From Neonectria sp. B-13 (lineage: Eukaryota > Ascomycota > Sordariomycetes > Hypocreales > Nectriaceae): 60,917 nucleotides of DNA. The notes beneath the pieces are model-generated. The model had not been told where the DNA came from and did not search any database. It saw only the letters and a program-made list of their open reading frames with translations. A program made the translations under genes and the position numbers. The stretch lies in assembly GCA_002682825.1 (NCBI GenBank), contig NOKP01000077.1, positions 50,315 to 111,231 of the forward strand, read 5' to 3'. Within the stretch, counting starts at the first letter, position 1. Each line of letters begins with the position of its first letter. Of the stretch, positions 1-11,152 are shown in pieces.

Positions 1-240
1 GTCATATCCAAATTGCCAGGCCCAGCAACGCGTCTCCCTGGCTCGCTCAGAGAAAGCCCAGCCTGGGAAATGCCTCCAGAGCGTGCGTTCGTACTGTTCA
101 TCGCTTGCGGAAGAGGTCGTCAGAGTCGAGACAGGGGTCGAGGTTGAGCGGGTAGGATACGGCGTCGGGCAGGGCGTTGATTCGGCAGCGGACCCGAAGT
201 CGCTGTCGGAAATGTCGAAACAGGAATCAGGCGAGGTCAT
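1..240 (-). CDS. Partial gene, 5' end only; possibly a hAT-family transposase
   Basis: An uninterrupted reading frame starts at an ATG (complement of 238-240) and runs off the left edge, giving the first 80 residues. It opens with an acidic Ser/Asp/Thr/Pro-rich stretch (about residues 1-48) and then changes to a basic, Trp-rich segment with the motif RCWAWQFGYD at the very edge. In fungal hAT transposases a similar W-x-W/F-G-Y-D segment often precedes the BED-type zinc finger, so a transposase N-terminus is my best guess from memory of that family. No zinc ligands are visible because the window ends. It could equally be an unrelated hypothetical protein. The reading frame itself is solid; the family call is weak. 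Confidence 0.45.
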   Translation of the reverse strand, partial: MTSPDSCFDISDSDFGSAAESTPCPTPYPTRSTSTPVSTLTTSSASDEQYERTLWRHFPGWAFSERARETRCWAWQFGYD

Positions 241-1343
241 GGTAAAATAATCTCTTTATCATGTCGAAATCGCAAAACATGGTGCAGTGATGGGTCAACA
301 ACAGGTCGTCAGGTAAGCGCGAATGACGCGTCCAACGCGGCCAGTTGGCACAATATGCCCTTATCCTGCAGATGTTTCAGATACTTCCTTTCAAGCTAAT
401 TTGTTGTGGACAGGGGAATTGCAAAGGGCGCGCTCGCAGGCTCGCGCTCTCTTTACAAAGAGGGCCTTGAGGAACGAATGAGTTGACCAATCAGAAAGGC
501 ACAAAAATCAGCGCCTACCCCATTGCCAAAAAATTAATCGGCAGACTCGAACCCCTACCTCGGCAAAAGCGCTGCGCACAGACCACATTTCCCCATTTCC
601 CCCACCCTTCAACCCCAGTCAAGCTTGTGGGGCTACGATCTTACGACTCCACACAGACGATCGTAATGATGCATTTCCAGTCACATCATTGTCAGTAACC
701 AACAAGCCAAACTGGGCAAAAAAGTGGTAATTTGCTTTAGCTCATCGTTATCGCTCAACCGACTGGGACCAACAGGTTCTAGACACCAGCAAGCTGGCCA
801 GGTTCCTGAGATCCCTTGGTCGGAACCAAAGTTTTACCCGCCGGCGATTCCAGCACGAAGACAGAGTGTTGCAGACAGCAAATCGAGCCCCGGGAGCGCG
901 AACATTTCGATTTCCCCCCAGTCGACCGAAGTCGAAGGAATTCACAAACCCTAAGCTGGGCGTGCTCACCTTTTGGGAACGGTTACAACTTGCCCAAGGC
1001 TGTAGCCGCTCGACCATAAGGAAGGTACGGGAGTGTGATTTCACTACTGAGTTGGAAATCTGCCACTTTTTACAATTGATAAAGGTATTACACCCTCAAC
1101 GAAAGACCAGAAGAGGTCGGCCTGTACCTACAACAACTACTGGGCTTAGTCAATAAGGCGGGCTGAGACCTGCGCCAATGCTGATTCCTAGCCCAGCTTT
1201 AGGTTTAATGTAATTAAATAAGCAATCGTCAATTTGGGTGATATTTATCATAGTGTTGAGACTTGTGATATGTGATATAGGTGTTGAGACCTATTGTAGA
1301 TTGAACAACGCCTGCCTGCCTTCCTTCCTTCTTTTCTTCCTTC
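241..1343. other. No gene recognised; spacer left of the Helitron
   Basis: Several short frames overlap here on both strands, but none has a recognisable motif, splice structure or clear coding bias. A GC-rich patch at about 411-450 begins CAGGGGAATTG and contains two GCGCTCGC-like blocks. It resembles a hAT-type terminal repeat but has no partner that I can find. A short pyrimidine-rich CCTT run lies at about 1314-1345. The left end of the Helitron must lie somewhere in this stretch, but I cannot place it. Confidence 0.5.
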
Positions 1344-2834
1344 CTAGGCTTTCTTCGCTTGGTGCCTTGTGCGTGTTGGTCTTGGTAATTCTGGTACATC
1401 AGACGAAGCCCGTGATTCCCCACGTTGCGACATAAGGCTTGATTTGCCTGTGAGGTCAATTTGGGCCAGCTCATCTACCTCTTCTGATGACACTGTGTGT
1501 ACTGACCCTGAGCCGTTGGAAGAAGGCGTTGTCGCTGCAGATGTACTGCTAGAGATGGGTACAGCACCTACAGCGGTCATCATCATCCTTGGTCGTGATG
1601 CAGTTGTGTCTAAAGATGAAGCTAGCTGTGGCGCAACTGGTCTCTTGCCGAGACTCTTTGCCGATGGCGATAGGGGGTTATCATCTGCTGTGCGTGGTCT
1701 TTTGGATGGCGTACATGGGTCATTCTGGGTTGTGGGAGGCGGTGTAGATCGAGGAGCCTTCCGCTTAGACGGCGATGTGAAGTTGAGCTTGGCGTTGAAG
1801 ACGGTATTCTTCTCTGTAGTCTTCTTCTCCGGGCTGTTCTGTGGTGTAGCAGGCGTTGGCCCTGTCCCGGCTTGGAAGGTCCAGTTGTCTGGGACGACAA
1901 TGAAGACGTAGTCCTTATCCAATCGAGGAGGGTGTACCATTATGTCATGATCCAGCAGGCCTGCTACTTTACCAGTACATACCAAGGTTGTCCCCGGCTG
2001 GAAGGAGGTATCCCGTCTTTCCACCATCTTCCTGCATAGAGACAGCCAAGGCTGCATCTTCACTGGAAAGATGACAAAGACTTGGAAGGGATGCCATCCT
2101 CCAAAGGGAGGTTTGTCTGCTCGTGCCGGGGTCACATAGGATGCAAGGTTGACAAACCCACAGCACTTGAACTGGGCATCATCCAAGCCTGGCAGCATCA
2201 TCTTGTTCAGTAGGGCCGCCCCAGAGTTGACAATCGGGCCAGCGAAGGTAACAACGGGCTGCACTAAGGGGAAGCGATCGAGTGCAGTAAAGGTCCTGCT
2301 CACAATGCTAGTACAGAGTGTTAGTCATAGCATTCCCTAGGGCAGGCTCACTTACGGTTGGTACCCAGTATCACGGACGATCAAGGTAGGGATTGTGTAG
2401 TCGACCGTACTGCCAATGTCTTCCTCGAGCCCGTCAAGCTGCTCAATCTCCCAGGTCAACGCATATGGGTGCACCCGGCCGTTCATAAAGAACCAGCATT
2501 CCTCCCATTCCGAGGGGATGATCTGCTGGTTATACACAGCCAGGTTCAGACTGAAGAAGATGCCGGGCATCTCTTCGTCTTGGTTGCAGCGGAGAGGGGC
2601 ATAATCAGGCGATATTACCCATGCTGGGGCTGGCAGGAATACTTGCGCAATAGCCTCTGCATTGAGGCCTCTGACATGATGCTCCCCCGGGCTGCCGAAC
2701 CGAGTGACTGTACCTGGCTGGGCGAGGAAGAACATGGACATGTCTCCCCCGTGAGTGCGCGGGGCGGTATCGAACGGTCTTATGGACCGCGTTATCACAA
2801 GGTTGGGGTCGCTAGTAGGGGGCATTGTAGGCAT
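1344..2834 (-). CDS. Helitron accessory protein, 480 aa, function unknown
   Basis: Two exons: 2834-2356 and 2307-1344. The 48-nt intron has a GTAAGT donor, a CTAAC branch point and a TAG acceptor, and the phase is kept across the junction (GYQP-I-VSRTF). The ATG at 2834 was chosen because it follows a low-complexity hydrophobic stretch that looks untranslated. Residues 1-290 are globular and rich in aromatics. A hydrophobic strand-rich block around LVCTGKVAGLLDH and DYVFIVVPDNW could be an OB-like fold, by analogy with the RPA-like proteins of plant Helitrons; this is inference only. Residues from about 290 onward are a basic, Ser/Pro/Thr-rich tail with SPSKRK and TPSKRPR stretches suited to nuclear import. 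It is divergent from the Rep/helicase gene, so it is probably co-expressed and may help in transposition. Confidence 0.8.
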
Positions 2835-3506
2835 AGGAACCACTGTACAGGATAGAGAGTGGGTATGAAGATGGAGATAGAGAGAGGGAGAGAGATGTAG
2901 TAAGAAGAGAAGATAAAGCAAGACAGGAAGGGCGGGGAGGGTGGTCCAGCATGGCACGTTTGATGTACAGTCAAGTGCGAGCAGGTACCTGCCGGCAGTT
3001 CCATAACACCACGTCATTGTGGTCATGCGGCTGTTGTAAAGGACGCCTCTTACACATCGAGATTCGATGTGTATCAGTACATGAGTAGAAGCGAGCGTTC
3101 CTATTTGGTCTGGCTAGAAAGGATGGTATTACATAGAGCTATGTATGCAGGATGCTAGTAATGAGATGTGAGCAATGATATATGCACTTAGACAATAGGG
3201 AAAGTCATAGAGCTGAAGAGATCTACATAAGATGGCTTGCCTGATTGTTAATACTATTGGGTATGTGTGTGGGGCTGTATTGAAGAGAGGAAGTGGTTGC
3301 ATTTGAAAAAGTAAATATAATATGCAAAGACCTAGTCTCGACCTTAATGAGAGACTCTAGTAACTGTACAGTACATATGTTGTTCTTACATAAGATAGTA
3401 TGTACAAAGATATTAGAAAATGGCATTGAGAGGGGGCCTAGGCTCTCTTCTTGGGTGTCATTAAAGCGAATTGAACCACTGTTTAATATCTCTTGACACT
3501 ACCACA
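2835..3506. promoter_or_regulatory. Divergent upstream region between the two Helitron genes
   Basis: These 672 bases lie head to head between the accessory gene and the Rep/helicase gene and should hold both promoters. A purine-rich GAGA-type run at about 2869-2920 lies directly upstream of the accessory ATG. The rest is AT-rich with no frame worth calling. No specific operator or TATA element can be defended. Confidence 0.5.
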
Positions 3507-6500
3507 ATGCAGCAGTATCTAGAGTGGAAGAGGCTACAGGCACTACGTACAGCAGCAGCAACTACAAATACGCCCCCATCCTCTATTCCAAACAGCTCAG
3601 AGACCCTCAGTGCACCTAATGTTATACCTACGTCCTCAAAGATCCCACCAACTGCACAATCAGGTTTTATTACATCTTTCCCCCAGGATCCAAACAGTAC
3701 ATCGGCCATTGTACGAACGGCTTTACGCAAAGCCCACGACAATGTACCATCAACACCCCCCCCAAGCCAGCTATCCATCGGAGCTGGCAGGCTCTTCCCC
3801 CGCTCAAATGCATTGATTGAGGCACAATCAGTGTCGCAGGTGTCGACTCCGCCGCCCAGCCAGCCTGTCGCCAGCACAGAGACAATCTTTACACGCTCAG
3901 AGGCACAGATTCAATCCACTATTGCGAAAACGCTGCCAGCAACTGTTCACAGCAGTACGGAGTCCTCTGCGGAGTCCCACGCCGAGTCTACCATCTTTGC
4001 TGCCCCAATCCAGCCGTTGGCTATGAGTCCTCAGAAGCGGGCAGGTTCTACTGCCTCTATAACACAAAGGCAGAAACAGAAGCGGGCTCGCAACTTCCTA
4101 CCGTCAAGCACTGATGCCTTGGCAAGTGATCTTGCCTTTAAGTTGTCTGTAATGGATGAAGACTTCAAGGAGAAAGAGCAACTATCATTTGGTACTGGCT
4201 GGTGTAAGCCAATTCCCCGGCAGCTACAAGTATCTTCCGTACAGGACTTTTATTTGGCCTTCCATAATGCTTCAACCCTTCCTATTTATACCTGCAAGAT
4301 CTGTTATCGCAAGTTCCCTCAGACAGCACTTCGAGATATCAGCTGGACTTCCTGGGTTAGTAGTGGCATTCCAAAGCACCACTCATCACCCTTCTCATGT
4401 GTAGCCTGCTTCTGCCCCTTACAACCAATATCTGGTTGCTTTGATTGTGCACAGCAGCTCGGGAAGGGTCGCTTGACTGCTGCTGGCCAGCTTCATTATC
4501 ACCTTGGCTGTGAGCATATGTATCCGGAGGAGCTTCGCTGTCTTACCCTTATTGAGGAGAAGCTCGTTGCTCTGAATTCCTGCTATGGCTGGATCGCTCG
4601 GTATAACCTTCCTGATAGCGGCAAAGAGACCCTTCGTTATCCTCGGCACGTAAAGGGACATATTACTGTTTTCCCGAATAACGTGCAGGATGTTATTACC
4701 AATGTCCTCCCACACCCTCTTATCAAGGTCTTAGATGAGATACACATCTCTTGGCACGGTCGAGAGAAGCCAGCACCAAAGGATCTTTCGAAGCTCTTAT
4801 CTGTTCGTCGTCGAGAAGTTGAGCGTGCGATTGTGTGGTTACGGAGACATAATCCACACTATGAGCAGATTGAGATTGATGTCCTAGAGCTAGAGCAATG
4901 GGGTGAATCTTCTCATGGAGTCCCAGCTGCCGTATATGATCGGTTGATGCATGAAGAGCCATCAGCATGGGATAAAGTCCAGTCTGCGCAGATCGTGCCA
5001 GCCAGCGAGAGAGGCATGGAGTCAGGACATGCACTGGAAATTGACGAGGTGATCACGAATCTTCGCCAGGGGACTCAACAAGTCAACGAGACTCACAATG
5101 ACCTGCGCTTCAGTCCCAGTCCTTGTCCTGATATTACAGGGATGGCATATGGTGGTCCTAGAGATGATATAGAGGTTATCAATGAGCTCTCCTCTACTGG
5201 GATGTTTCCTCTCGATGGCATGCCAGAGGTTAGCGATGCTAGCAAGTTACAGTTCCTCTACGATGCTGCAGGAAGCGGTATCCCTCAGCAAGCATCTCCA
5301 CCAAGACCTCCGAATCTGTCAGCTTCGGCAGATGTACAGCAACCTCCTGAGACAGAGCCGTACATACGCATCAGCCGTGGTGAGCAATTTGCCGACTCAT
5401 TCGAAGCCAGCTTCTTCGCAAAGGCTTTCCCCACACTCCTTCCCTACGGGGTTGGCGGTCCAAAGATCGCAGAGGAGAGGAATCAGAGGATGGCAGCCCT
5501 ACGACAGCAAACACGTCAAAGCGAAGAAGAATCTCGCTCAACCCCCCCCGAGACCGATGCGACCTTCGAAGCTATAGCGAACCTAGTGTCCTCGCGGAAC
5601 CTATCACTCCGCGCCTGGGCTGACGCCGTTATTCGCAGGCACGGCGGCCGCTTCTCAGGTCACCATGTGTTTTCCTTCCTAGTCTTTAATATGGAGGTTC
5701 GGTCTCGCAATCGCAACGTTAGTATGCTCAGTGTCAAGAAGCAATCATTCCCCCAGGTCGAGCAGTTACTAGGGTCTCTCACTACAGCAAGATTGATAGC
5801 TGCAAAGGCAGACTTGGATAGTTATGGCAAGACTAGTGATGAGGGTGTTCAGCAGCTCCTACGGTCTCTGTCAATGTATGGATATCGCCAACCGCTATCC
5901 CGGGAGGCACGTCTTAGTCTCCGTCGAAAGATCAAGTCATTGATCATTTGTCATGGGATCCCGGCCATTTGGTTCACATTGAACCCAAACGACATCACGA
6001 ACCCGGTTAAGCTACGACTCTCTGCATATCGTACTCATGAACCTCTAGCGGCAGAGACCTTCTTGAAGACGCTTGATGCTGCATATAAGCGGACGCGACT
6101 GTCGATTTCCGATCCCCTGAGCTCTGCTACCTTCTTCTATCGGGAGATATCCTTATTCTTTGAACATTATGTCAAGGTCGGCCAAGAATCCATTTTCGGC
6201 CGCATCAACCAGTATTTCGGCGCTGTTGAGACGAACCAGCGAGGTGCTCTACATGTTCATGGCCTTTTGTGGTTACATGGCAACCTCAATCTCCAAGCCA
6301 ATCTCGGCTCTATCGATCGCGAAGTTGGAGAGGGTGAGGCTGCGTATCGGGACAGTATTGTCCAGTATATCGATAGCGTTTTCTGCGAGGTATGCCCCTG
6401 CTACAATGAGCGTCAGTAGATCTCTCTCTTCCGTTTCCTAATATCATACTCGATTAGGATCTTGATGAGGAGGCATCTCGGGCTGTGTCAGCTGGGAGGT

Positions 6501-9500
6501 CCATCAGCTCCGATGTTTCCAATCTTCTGCGTAATACAGAGCAATTCACTGCGGCCTTCGACGAAGAAGCCAACTTCTGCGGCGGGTCAACTCAGATCCA
6601 TACACACACACCAACGTGCGTGAAATATTCCCTTGGCAATGGGACACAGGCCAATACTAAGCGTGATCGTTGCCGCTTTAAAGCGCCTTGGAAGCTGGTG
6701 GAGAAGACGTCCTTTACAGCAGAGGGAACACTACAAATCCAGCGGTCACATCCTTTAGTCAACCGCTGGAATAAGTGCATTGCTATTGGGATGCGCCATA
6801 ACCATGATATTTCATTTATCATGACGCAGTCAAAGAGCTTAGCCCTAATCTACTATCTTACGAACTATACAACGAAGGTAGAAGACCCCATCTGGAAGCG
6901 AGTTATTGCAGCAGTAGACTTTCTTCCAGTCCTCAATAACAACAGAGACAACAATGGTCAAGGGGCAAGAGATAGCACAGGTGGGATTACATCAATACAA
7001 CCCAGCAACGAGGTACAGAATAGGACAAGGCAGTTCCTTATGAGAGTTGCTAACCGTGTCTTTACTGATCGGCCACTATCGCAAGTCGAGGTTATCGCAT
7101 ATCTATTAGGGCATCCGATGGAGTTCTCTCATAACCACAGTTGGGCATACCTAAACACTAACCGTCTTTACTGGTGTGTACTAAAGAGATGGCCTTTCCT
7201 TCAAGAGCTGAGTGGTGTACGGCCAGCCGATGATACGATTGGGGATTCTGTTATCGTGGAAGAACGCGGCAGAAAGATCACCCAGCTCGATGTATATCCA
7301 CATCGTGGAGATGTTCTCCGTGGCCTCTGTTTATACGATTATCTAGCTCTCGTTCAAGTCAGGCGTAAGGGTGGGAGGCAAGGCCTGTCGGAGAGAGAAC
7401 TGGCTGTCGATCCGGCTTGGTCAGAGTCACACGCCTGGGTGCAGCTCCTACGGCATCACAGTGATCATGCTACAGTGTGCATCGATGGGTACCTTAGTGC
7501 AGACTTTCTCGCTGAGGATGATGATGAGCAGTACTATCAGCGGTAAGTATATGATGCCCAAGCTCCCCTGTAATCACGGTTAACTAGAGCTGTATGCCCT
7601 GTGCTTAATACAGCGCCGCTGTACAGCATCTTGGACTTTTTGTCCCCTGGGACCGATTTATAGGGCAGACATCGGTAGATATCAATAGCATCTGGACTGC
7701 TTGGAAGCAGAAGATGCCCCCGCGGCTAGCATCGATCGCAGGGAACGTGCAGCTTTTACGCCGCTCTGCCCAAGACGCGAAGCTAGATGCGAAGCAATGG
7801 GCTGCCATCTCAGGGGACGTCGATAACCTCGATGCAGCCGGAGGTCCCGAAGATGGGCCAAGTGGCCACGGAGATACCTACGAGCCTACCAACGCTGGCG
7901 AGGTCATACGCCTCATCGATGTGTTCCGCAATGCCGCTGGCAACAACCAAGTCACACAGGGGTCAGTCGAGCTTACAGCGATGGTGGGAGACCTAGCTAC
8001 ATTCCAGGAGAGGCCTGAAGATGCCGCCAATAGTGCTATAGGCCTGCAAACTGCATCCCTATCAAACGCGATAGACGTGCCAGTCCAGAGGCAGCTGAAG
8101 TCGATCAAGTCCCAGCAACTCAGCGCATCCAAGGAGGTCGAGCAGCGCATCCAAGGCATCCAGGGCACAGCGATCAACGAGGCGGCCACCCGCGACACCA
8201 CGCACCAAGCCGCGTTGCAGGGCATGCTGGCTGGCTTTGGCGATGGGGACATCGCTGTGACCGCCGGCGATCTCGCTGCTGCCGAGGCTGGGCCCCAGGG
8301 GCCGGAGGCGAGCGTGCAACTCGGGGCTTCGACATCATTCTTCCTCTTAGGCAAGCAGCTCGCGGCACAGTTCACCTTGAATCGGCGCCAATCCATCGCC
8401 TTTCTCCTCGTCTGCCGGCGCCTTGACCTCGAAGACGGCTTCCAGCGCGGGGACGGCCAGGGGCCTCGGCCTCTACAGCTGCTGATGTTCCTTGGGGGCG
8501 AGGGAGGTACTGGCAAGTCTCGAGTCATAGAGGCTCTCGCGGCGCTCTTTGCGGCCCGGGATATCTCGCATCAGCTGTTAGTGACGGCAACGTCTGGAAC
8601 AGCGGCGTCGCGGATCGACGGTATCACAATCCATTCTGCCTGCAAATTCAGTAAGAATGCCCTCTGGGGGTCGCGCAACGCTGGAGGGACAGACTCGTCT
8701 TCGCAGGCAGCGGATGCCCGGTTCATCAGTGGGCCTTCGCGGTCGAATTGGAGGGAGAAGCGGATGCTCGTGATCGACGAGGTTAGCATGCTTGGGGCCC
8801 GGACCCTTTACAAAGTCAATAAGCAGCTCGGCAGGCTGCGAGGTTCCAGCGAGGACTTTGGCGGCATCCCGATTGTGCTACTCAGCGGCGATTTCCACCA
8901 GTTCCGGCCAGTGCAAGAGAAGCCGATCATCCTGCCTAGCAGCGCTTGGTCTTGGGAGAAGGAGAAGTCCTTCACGATGAAGCAGCGGCGGCAGCACGAT
9001 AGAGCTCATGAGCTGTGGCGGAAATTCACCACCATTATCATCCTCGACGACCAGGTCCGCGCTGCCGGCGATCCCGAGCTCCAGCTGCTGCTGCGCCGGA
9101 TCCGCACTGGCCGCCAGGACTACAGCGACGTCGAATTGCTGAACCGACGCTGCTACGAACGTGGCCGTAGGATTCCTTGGAACACCGGCATCACAGTGGT
9201 AACGCCGCTGAATCGCAACCGTTGGAACCTCAATATGGAGGCGGCCGTATCGTTCGCGCGGCATCGACAGCTGCCGGTCCACATCTTCATGTCCCAGCAC
9301 AAATGGTCAGATGGGGAACCCAGCGAGGTCGAAGCCGTGATGATGATGAGCCAGGGCGACGACAGCGCCATCCCAGTCCCTGCCGTCTTTATGTATGTGC
9401 CGGGGATGCCCATCGTGGTCAACAGGAACACTCACCAGGGGCTGAAGCTTGTGAACGGTGCTAGCTATACCGCAGTCGGCATGATCCCCGATCAGAACTT

Positions 9501-10029
9501 CCCTGGGCAGTCGATATCACAGCAGATCATGCTCTACTTCGGGCCACCAGCCGCCATCGTGCTATCGTCGGAGACAACAAGGGCGTTCCGCTTCGTGGGG
9601 ATGCCGTCTGGAACAGTGCTGCTGGCCCCTATTAGCACGAAGATCGCGAAGGGAAGGAGACCGTGGCAGGTGCACGAGGTCAGCCGTAGGGGCCTGCCTT
9701 GCGTGGCCGCCTTTGCCTGCACCGACTACAAAGTCCAAGGACGTACGCTGGAGCGCGTCGCTCTCGAGCTGCGAGGCACAAGGACCACAGTCATCAACGG
9801 CGAAAGCGTGGCATCTCAATGTGATCCCTATAGTCTGTATGTACAGCTCTCGCGGTCCCGATCGATGAGCAATATTATGCTGCTTTCCGAGGTCCGGGAA
9901 AGAGATATGATCGGCAACTGGATCCCTGAGAATATGGCGGCAGCAGAGGCGAAGCTGGACCGGCTCAGTGATACAACAATCAGGCAAGCTGAGGTGGACT
10001 GGTACAATGAAGTGAGCAACATACAATAG
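3507..10029 (+). CDS. Helitron Rep/helicase (HUH nuclease plus PIF1-like helicase), 2,127 aa
   Basis: Three exons: 3507-6389, 6458-7542 and 7614-10029. The introns have GTATGC/GTAAGT donors and TTAG/ACAG acceptors, and the phases are consistent. The protein opens with a Ser/Thr/Pro-rich disordered N-terminus. A Cys-rich segment follows (about 260-330), then a DUF6570-like block (about 375-470), the Helitron_like_N Rep domain with the HUH signature HVH at about 916-918, and the tandem-tyrosine motif YYLTNYTTK at about 1093-1101. After a linker of several hundred residues comes the PIF1-type SF1 helicase, with Walker A GGEGGTGKS near 1617 and Walker B VIDEVSML. The family nicks one strand, covalently holds the 5' end through tyrosine and unwinds the donor. 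All catalytic motifs are present, so the protein looks functional. The third exon is visibly more GC-rich than the first two. Confidence 0.93.
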
Positions 10030-10272
10030 AGCCATAGAGAGTATGTAGGGCAACCGAGGATAGCAAGAGACCATCTTATCCTACTATTAGACGAAAGAGC
10101 GAAGGCCTTAAAGTTAGAAAATACTAAGCATTGCATACACAGTCACACTTACAGTCATGAAGGTCAGAGCTGCAGTCCAGGGTTATTGCAGTCAGGGTCA
10201 TTGAGGTACATCAAAGTCACCCGCAGGGCCAGCCGCACAAAGCTCCGAGTTATCAACACCAACAGCGAGCCG

Positions 10273-10302
10273 GCGCAATAGCTTTATAGGGTGTTATTGC
10301 GC
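10273..10302. other. Candidate Helitron 3'-terminal hairpin
   Basis: GCGCAATA at 10273-10280 pairs perfectly with TATTGCGC at 10295-10302 across a 14-nt loop. It lies about 240 bp beyond the Rep/helicase stop codon. Helitrons usually end in a short GC-rich hairpin, so this is a reasonable candidate. No CTRR end follows within the usual dozen bases, so the element boundary remains unproven. Confidence 0.4.
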
Positions 10303-10448
10303 TCTCGCCAGTATCACAAACCGGAGAGATTTCCAACGTGTTTGGTCGAGTGGTTGTGGGGTTGCCAGTCCATGCTACTTAACTAAACAGATTCGTCAAC
10401 TGGCCTCTGACGTTGAGTTGGTCTTCTCAAATGGTTAGAATAGCTTAC

Positions 10449-10503
10449 ACTGCCCCACAGTACGGTTATTCGTCCTTGCGCTGGAAGAAACTGCCCCACA
10501 GTA
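10449..10503 (+). repeat. Two 14-bp direct repeats (ACTGCCCCACAGTA)
   Basis: Identical 14-mers occupy 10449-10462 and 10490-10503, a spacing of 41 bp. Each has a weak internal dyad (ACTG...CAGT). They could be a subterminal repeat or a protein-binding pair; no partner elsewhere in the window was noticed. Confidence 0.6.
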
Positions 10504-10820
10504 AGCGTTGAGGGAAAAAGTCCATCTGGGATTTCTTACCCCTTACCGGAGAATCGTAAGACAGGATGTCTAGGTCCCTTGGGATCTGGTCCGCTGTTCG
10601 ATGATGGTAAGGACCAGTAAGTTTTGCCGGTCTGTCCAGCCGATCCCTTGTTCGGGCGTGGTGGCTGCTTTTTGCAGTGGGGTATCGGTTGTGATGCTCT
10701 TGTGCTATGGTTGCTGCGGTGAGGCATGCGATTTCGTGAAGCTGTTGACGGCGTTGCCCGGTAGGGATGATTGCGGCAGCAGGAATCAGCCCTGATATCA
10801 ATAGTACCACATTAAGGAGA

Positions 10821-10857
10821 GACCTAGGGTTCGAATCCGGTCCTAGGGACCTTTTTT
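10821..10857 (+). other. tRNA-like 3' fragment: pol III B box followed by T6
   Basis: Positions 10828-10838 match the tRNA B-box consensus GGTTCGANTCC exactly. The bases after it could form a 7-base acceptor arm and discriminator, ending in a T6 run at 10852-10857 like a pol III terminator. A proper T stem does not form (only two of five pairs), and no A box, anticodon arm or 5' acceptor strand is present upstream. It is at most a tRNA-derived remnant. Confidence 0.3.
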
Positions 10858-11035
10858 CCTTTATTTTCTAGGTGGTCTCATAGCCCCTAGTCCTTGGGGC
10901 CATTTTTGCGTCTCTTGGTAGCACTTATCTCCTAGTCTTCTCACATCAATTGACCGATTGTCATCAGCTAGCTATTATTAGTCAGCTAGTTGCGCAGGCG
11001 TATGTGTCAGCAGGCATGGATGGACGATGAGGGCA

Positions 11036-11096
11036 CACGTGAGACTCACGTGAATATCACGTGCGATTCACGTGAAAGTCATGTGATATTCACGTG
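11036..11096. repeat. Six E-box palindromes in exact 11-bp register
   Basis: CACGTG occurs at 11036, 11047, 11058, 11069 and 11091, and the one-base variant CATGTG at 11080. The step is 11 bp every time, about one helical turn. The bases between the hexamers differ, so this is not a simple tandem repeat. CACGTG is the classic core for bHLH and some bZIP regulators. No gene start is adjacent: the nearest coding evidence is the Helitron end about 1 kb upstream and a RecQ-like remnant 1.3 kb downstream. Confidence 0.9.
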
Positions 11097-11152
11097 CTCA
11101 CCACCAAAATTTTGGGCCAATGGGACGACGCGGCTTTGGGTGTACGCCTGAT

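Larger units (their letters stand above)
1344..10302. mobile_element. Helitron (rolling-circle transposon), apparently complete coding set
   Basis: The element carries a plus-strand Rep/helicase gene (3507-10029) and a divergent minus-strand accessory gene (1344-2834) separated by a shared 670-bp upstream region. The coordinates are a minimum span, from the accessory stop codon to a candidate terminal hairpin at 10273-10302. The true 5'-TC and 3'-CTRR-type ends could not be fixed without a second copy or an empty site. Both genes are open over their full length with coherent splice sites, and no in-frame stop was found, so the element may be autonomous or recently active. It carries no other captured gene. 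Confidence 0.85.

Noticed and set aside
411..450. CAGGGGAATTG... GC-rich patch as a hAT terminal inverted repeat
   Set aside because: It points away from the edge gene and no inverted partner or 8-bp target duplication was found.
483..1156. Several overlapping 60-98 codon frames as genes
   Set aside because: They lie on both strands over the same bases, with no motif, intron or coherent composition.
10466..10810. 114-codon minus-strand frame downstream of the Helitron
   Set aside because: No motif; it overlaps the short direct repeats and lies where element termini are expected.
10828..10857. A functional tRNA gene
   Set aside because: T stem pairs poorly and there is no A box, anticodon arm or acceptor 5' strand.
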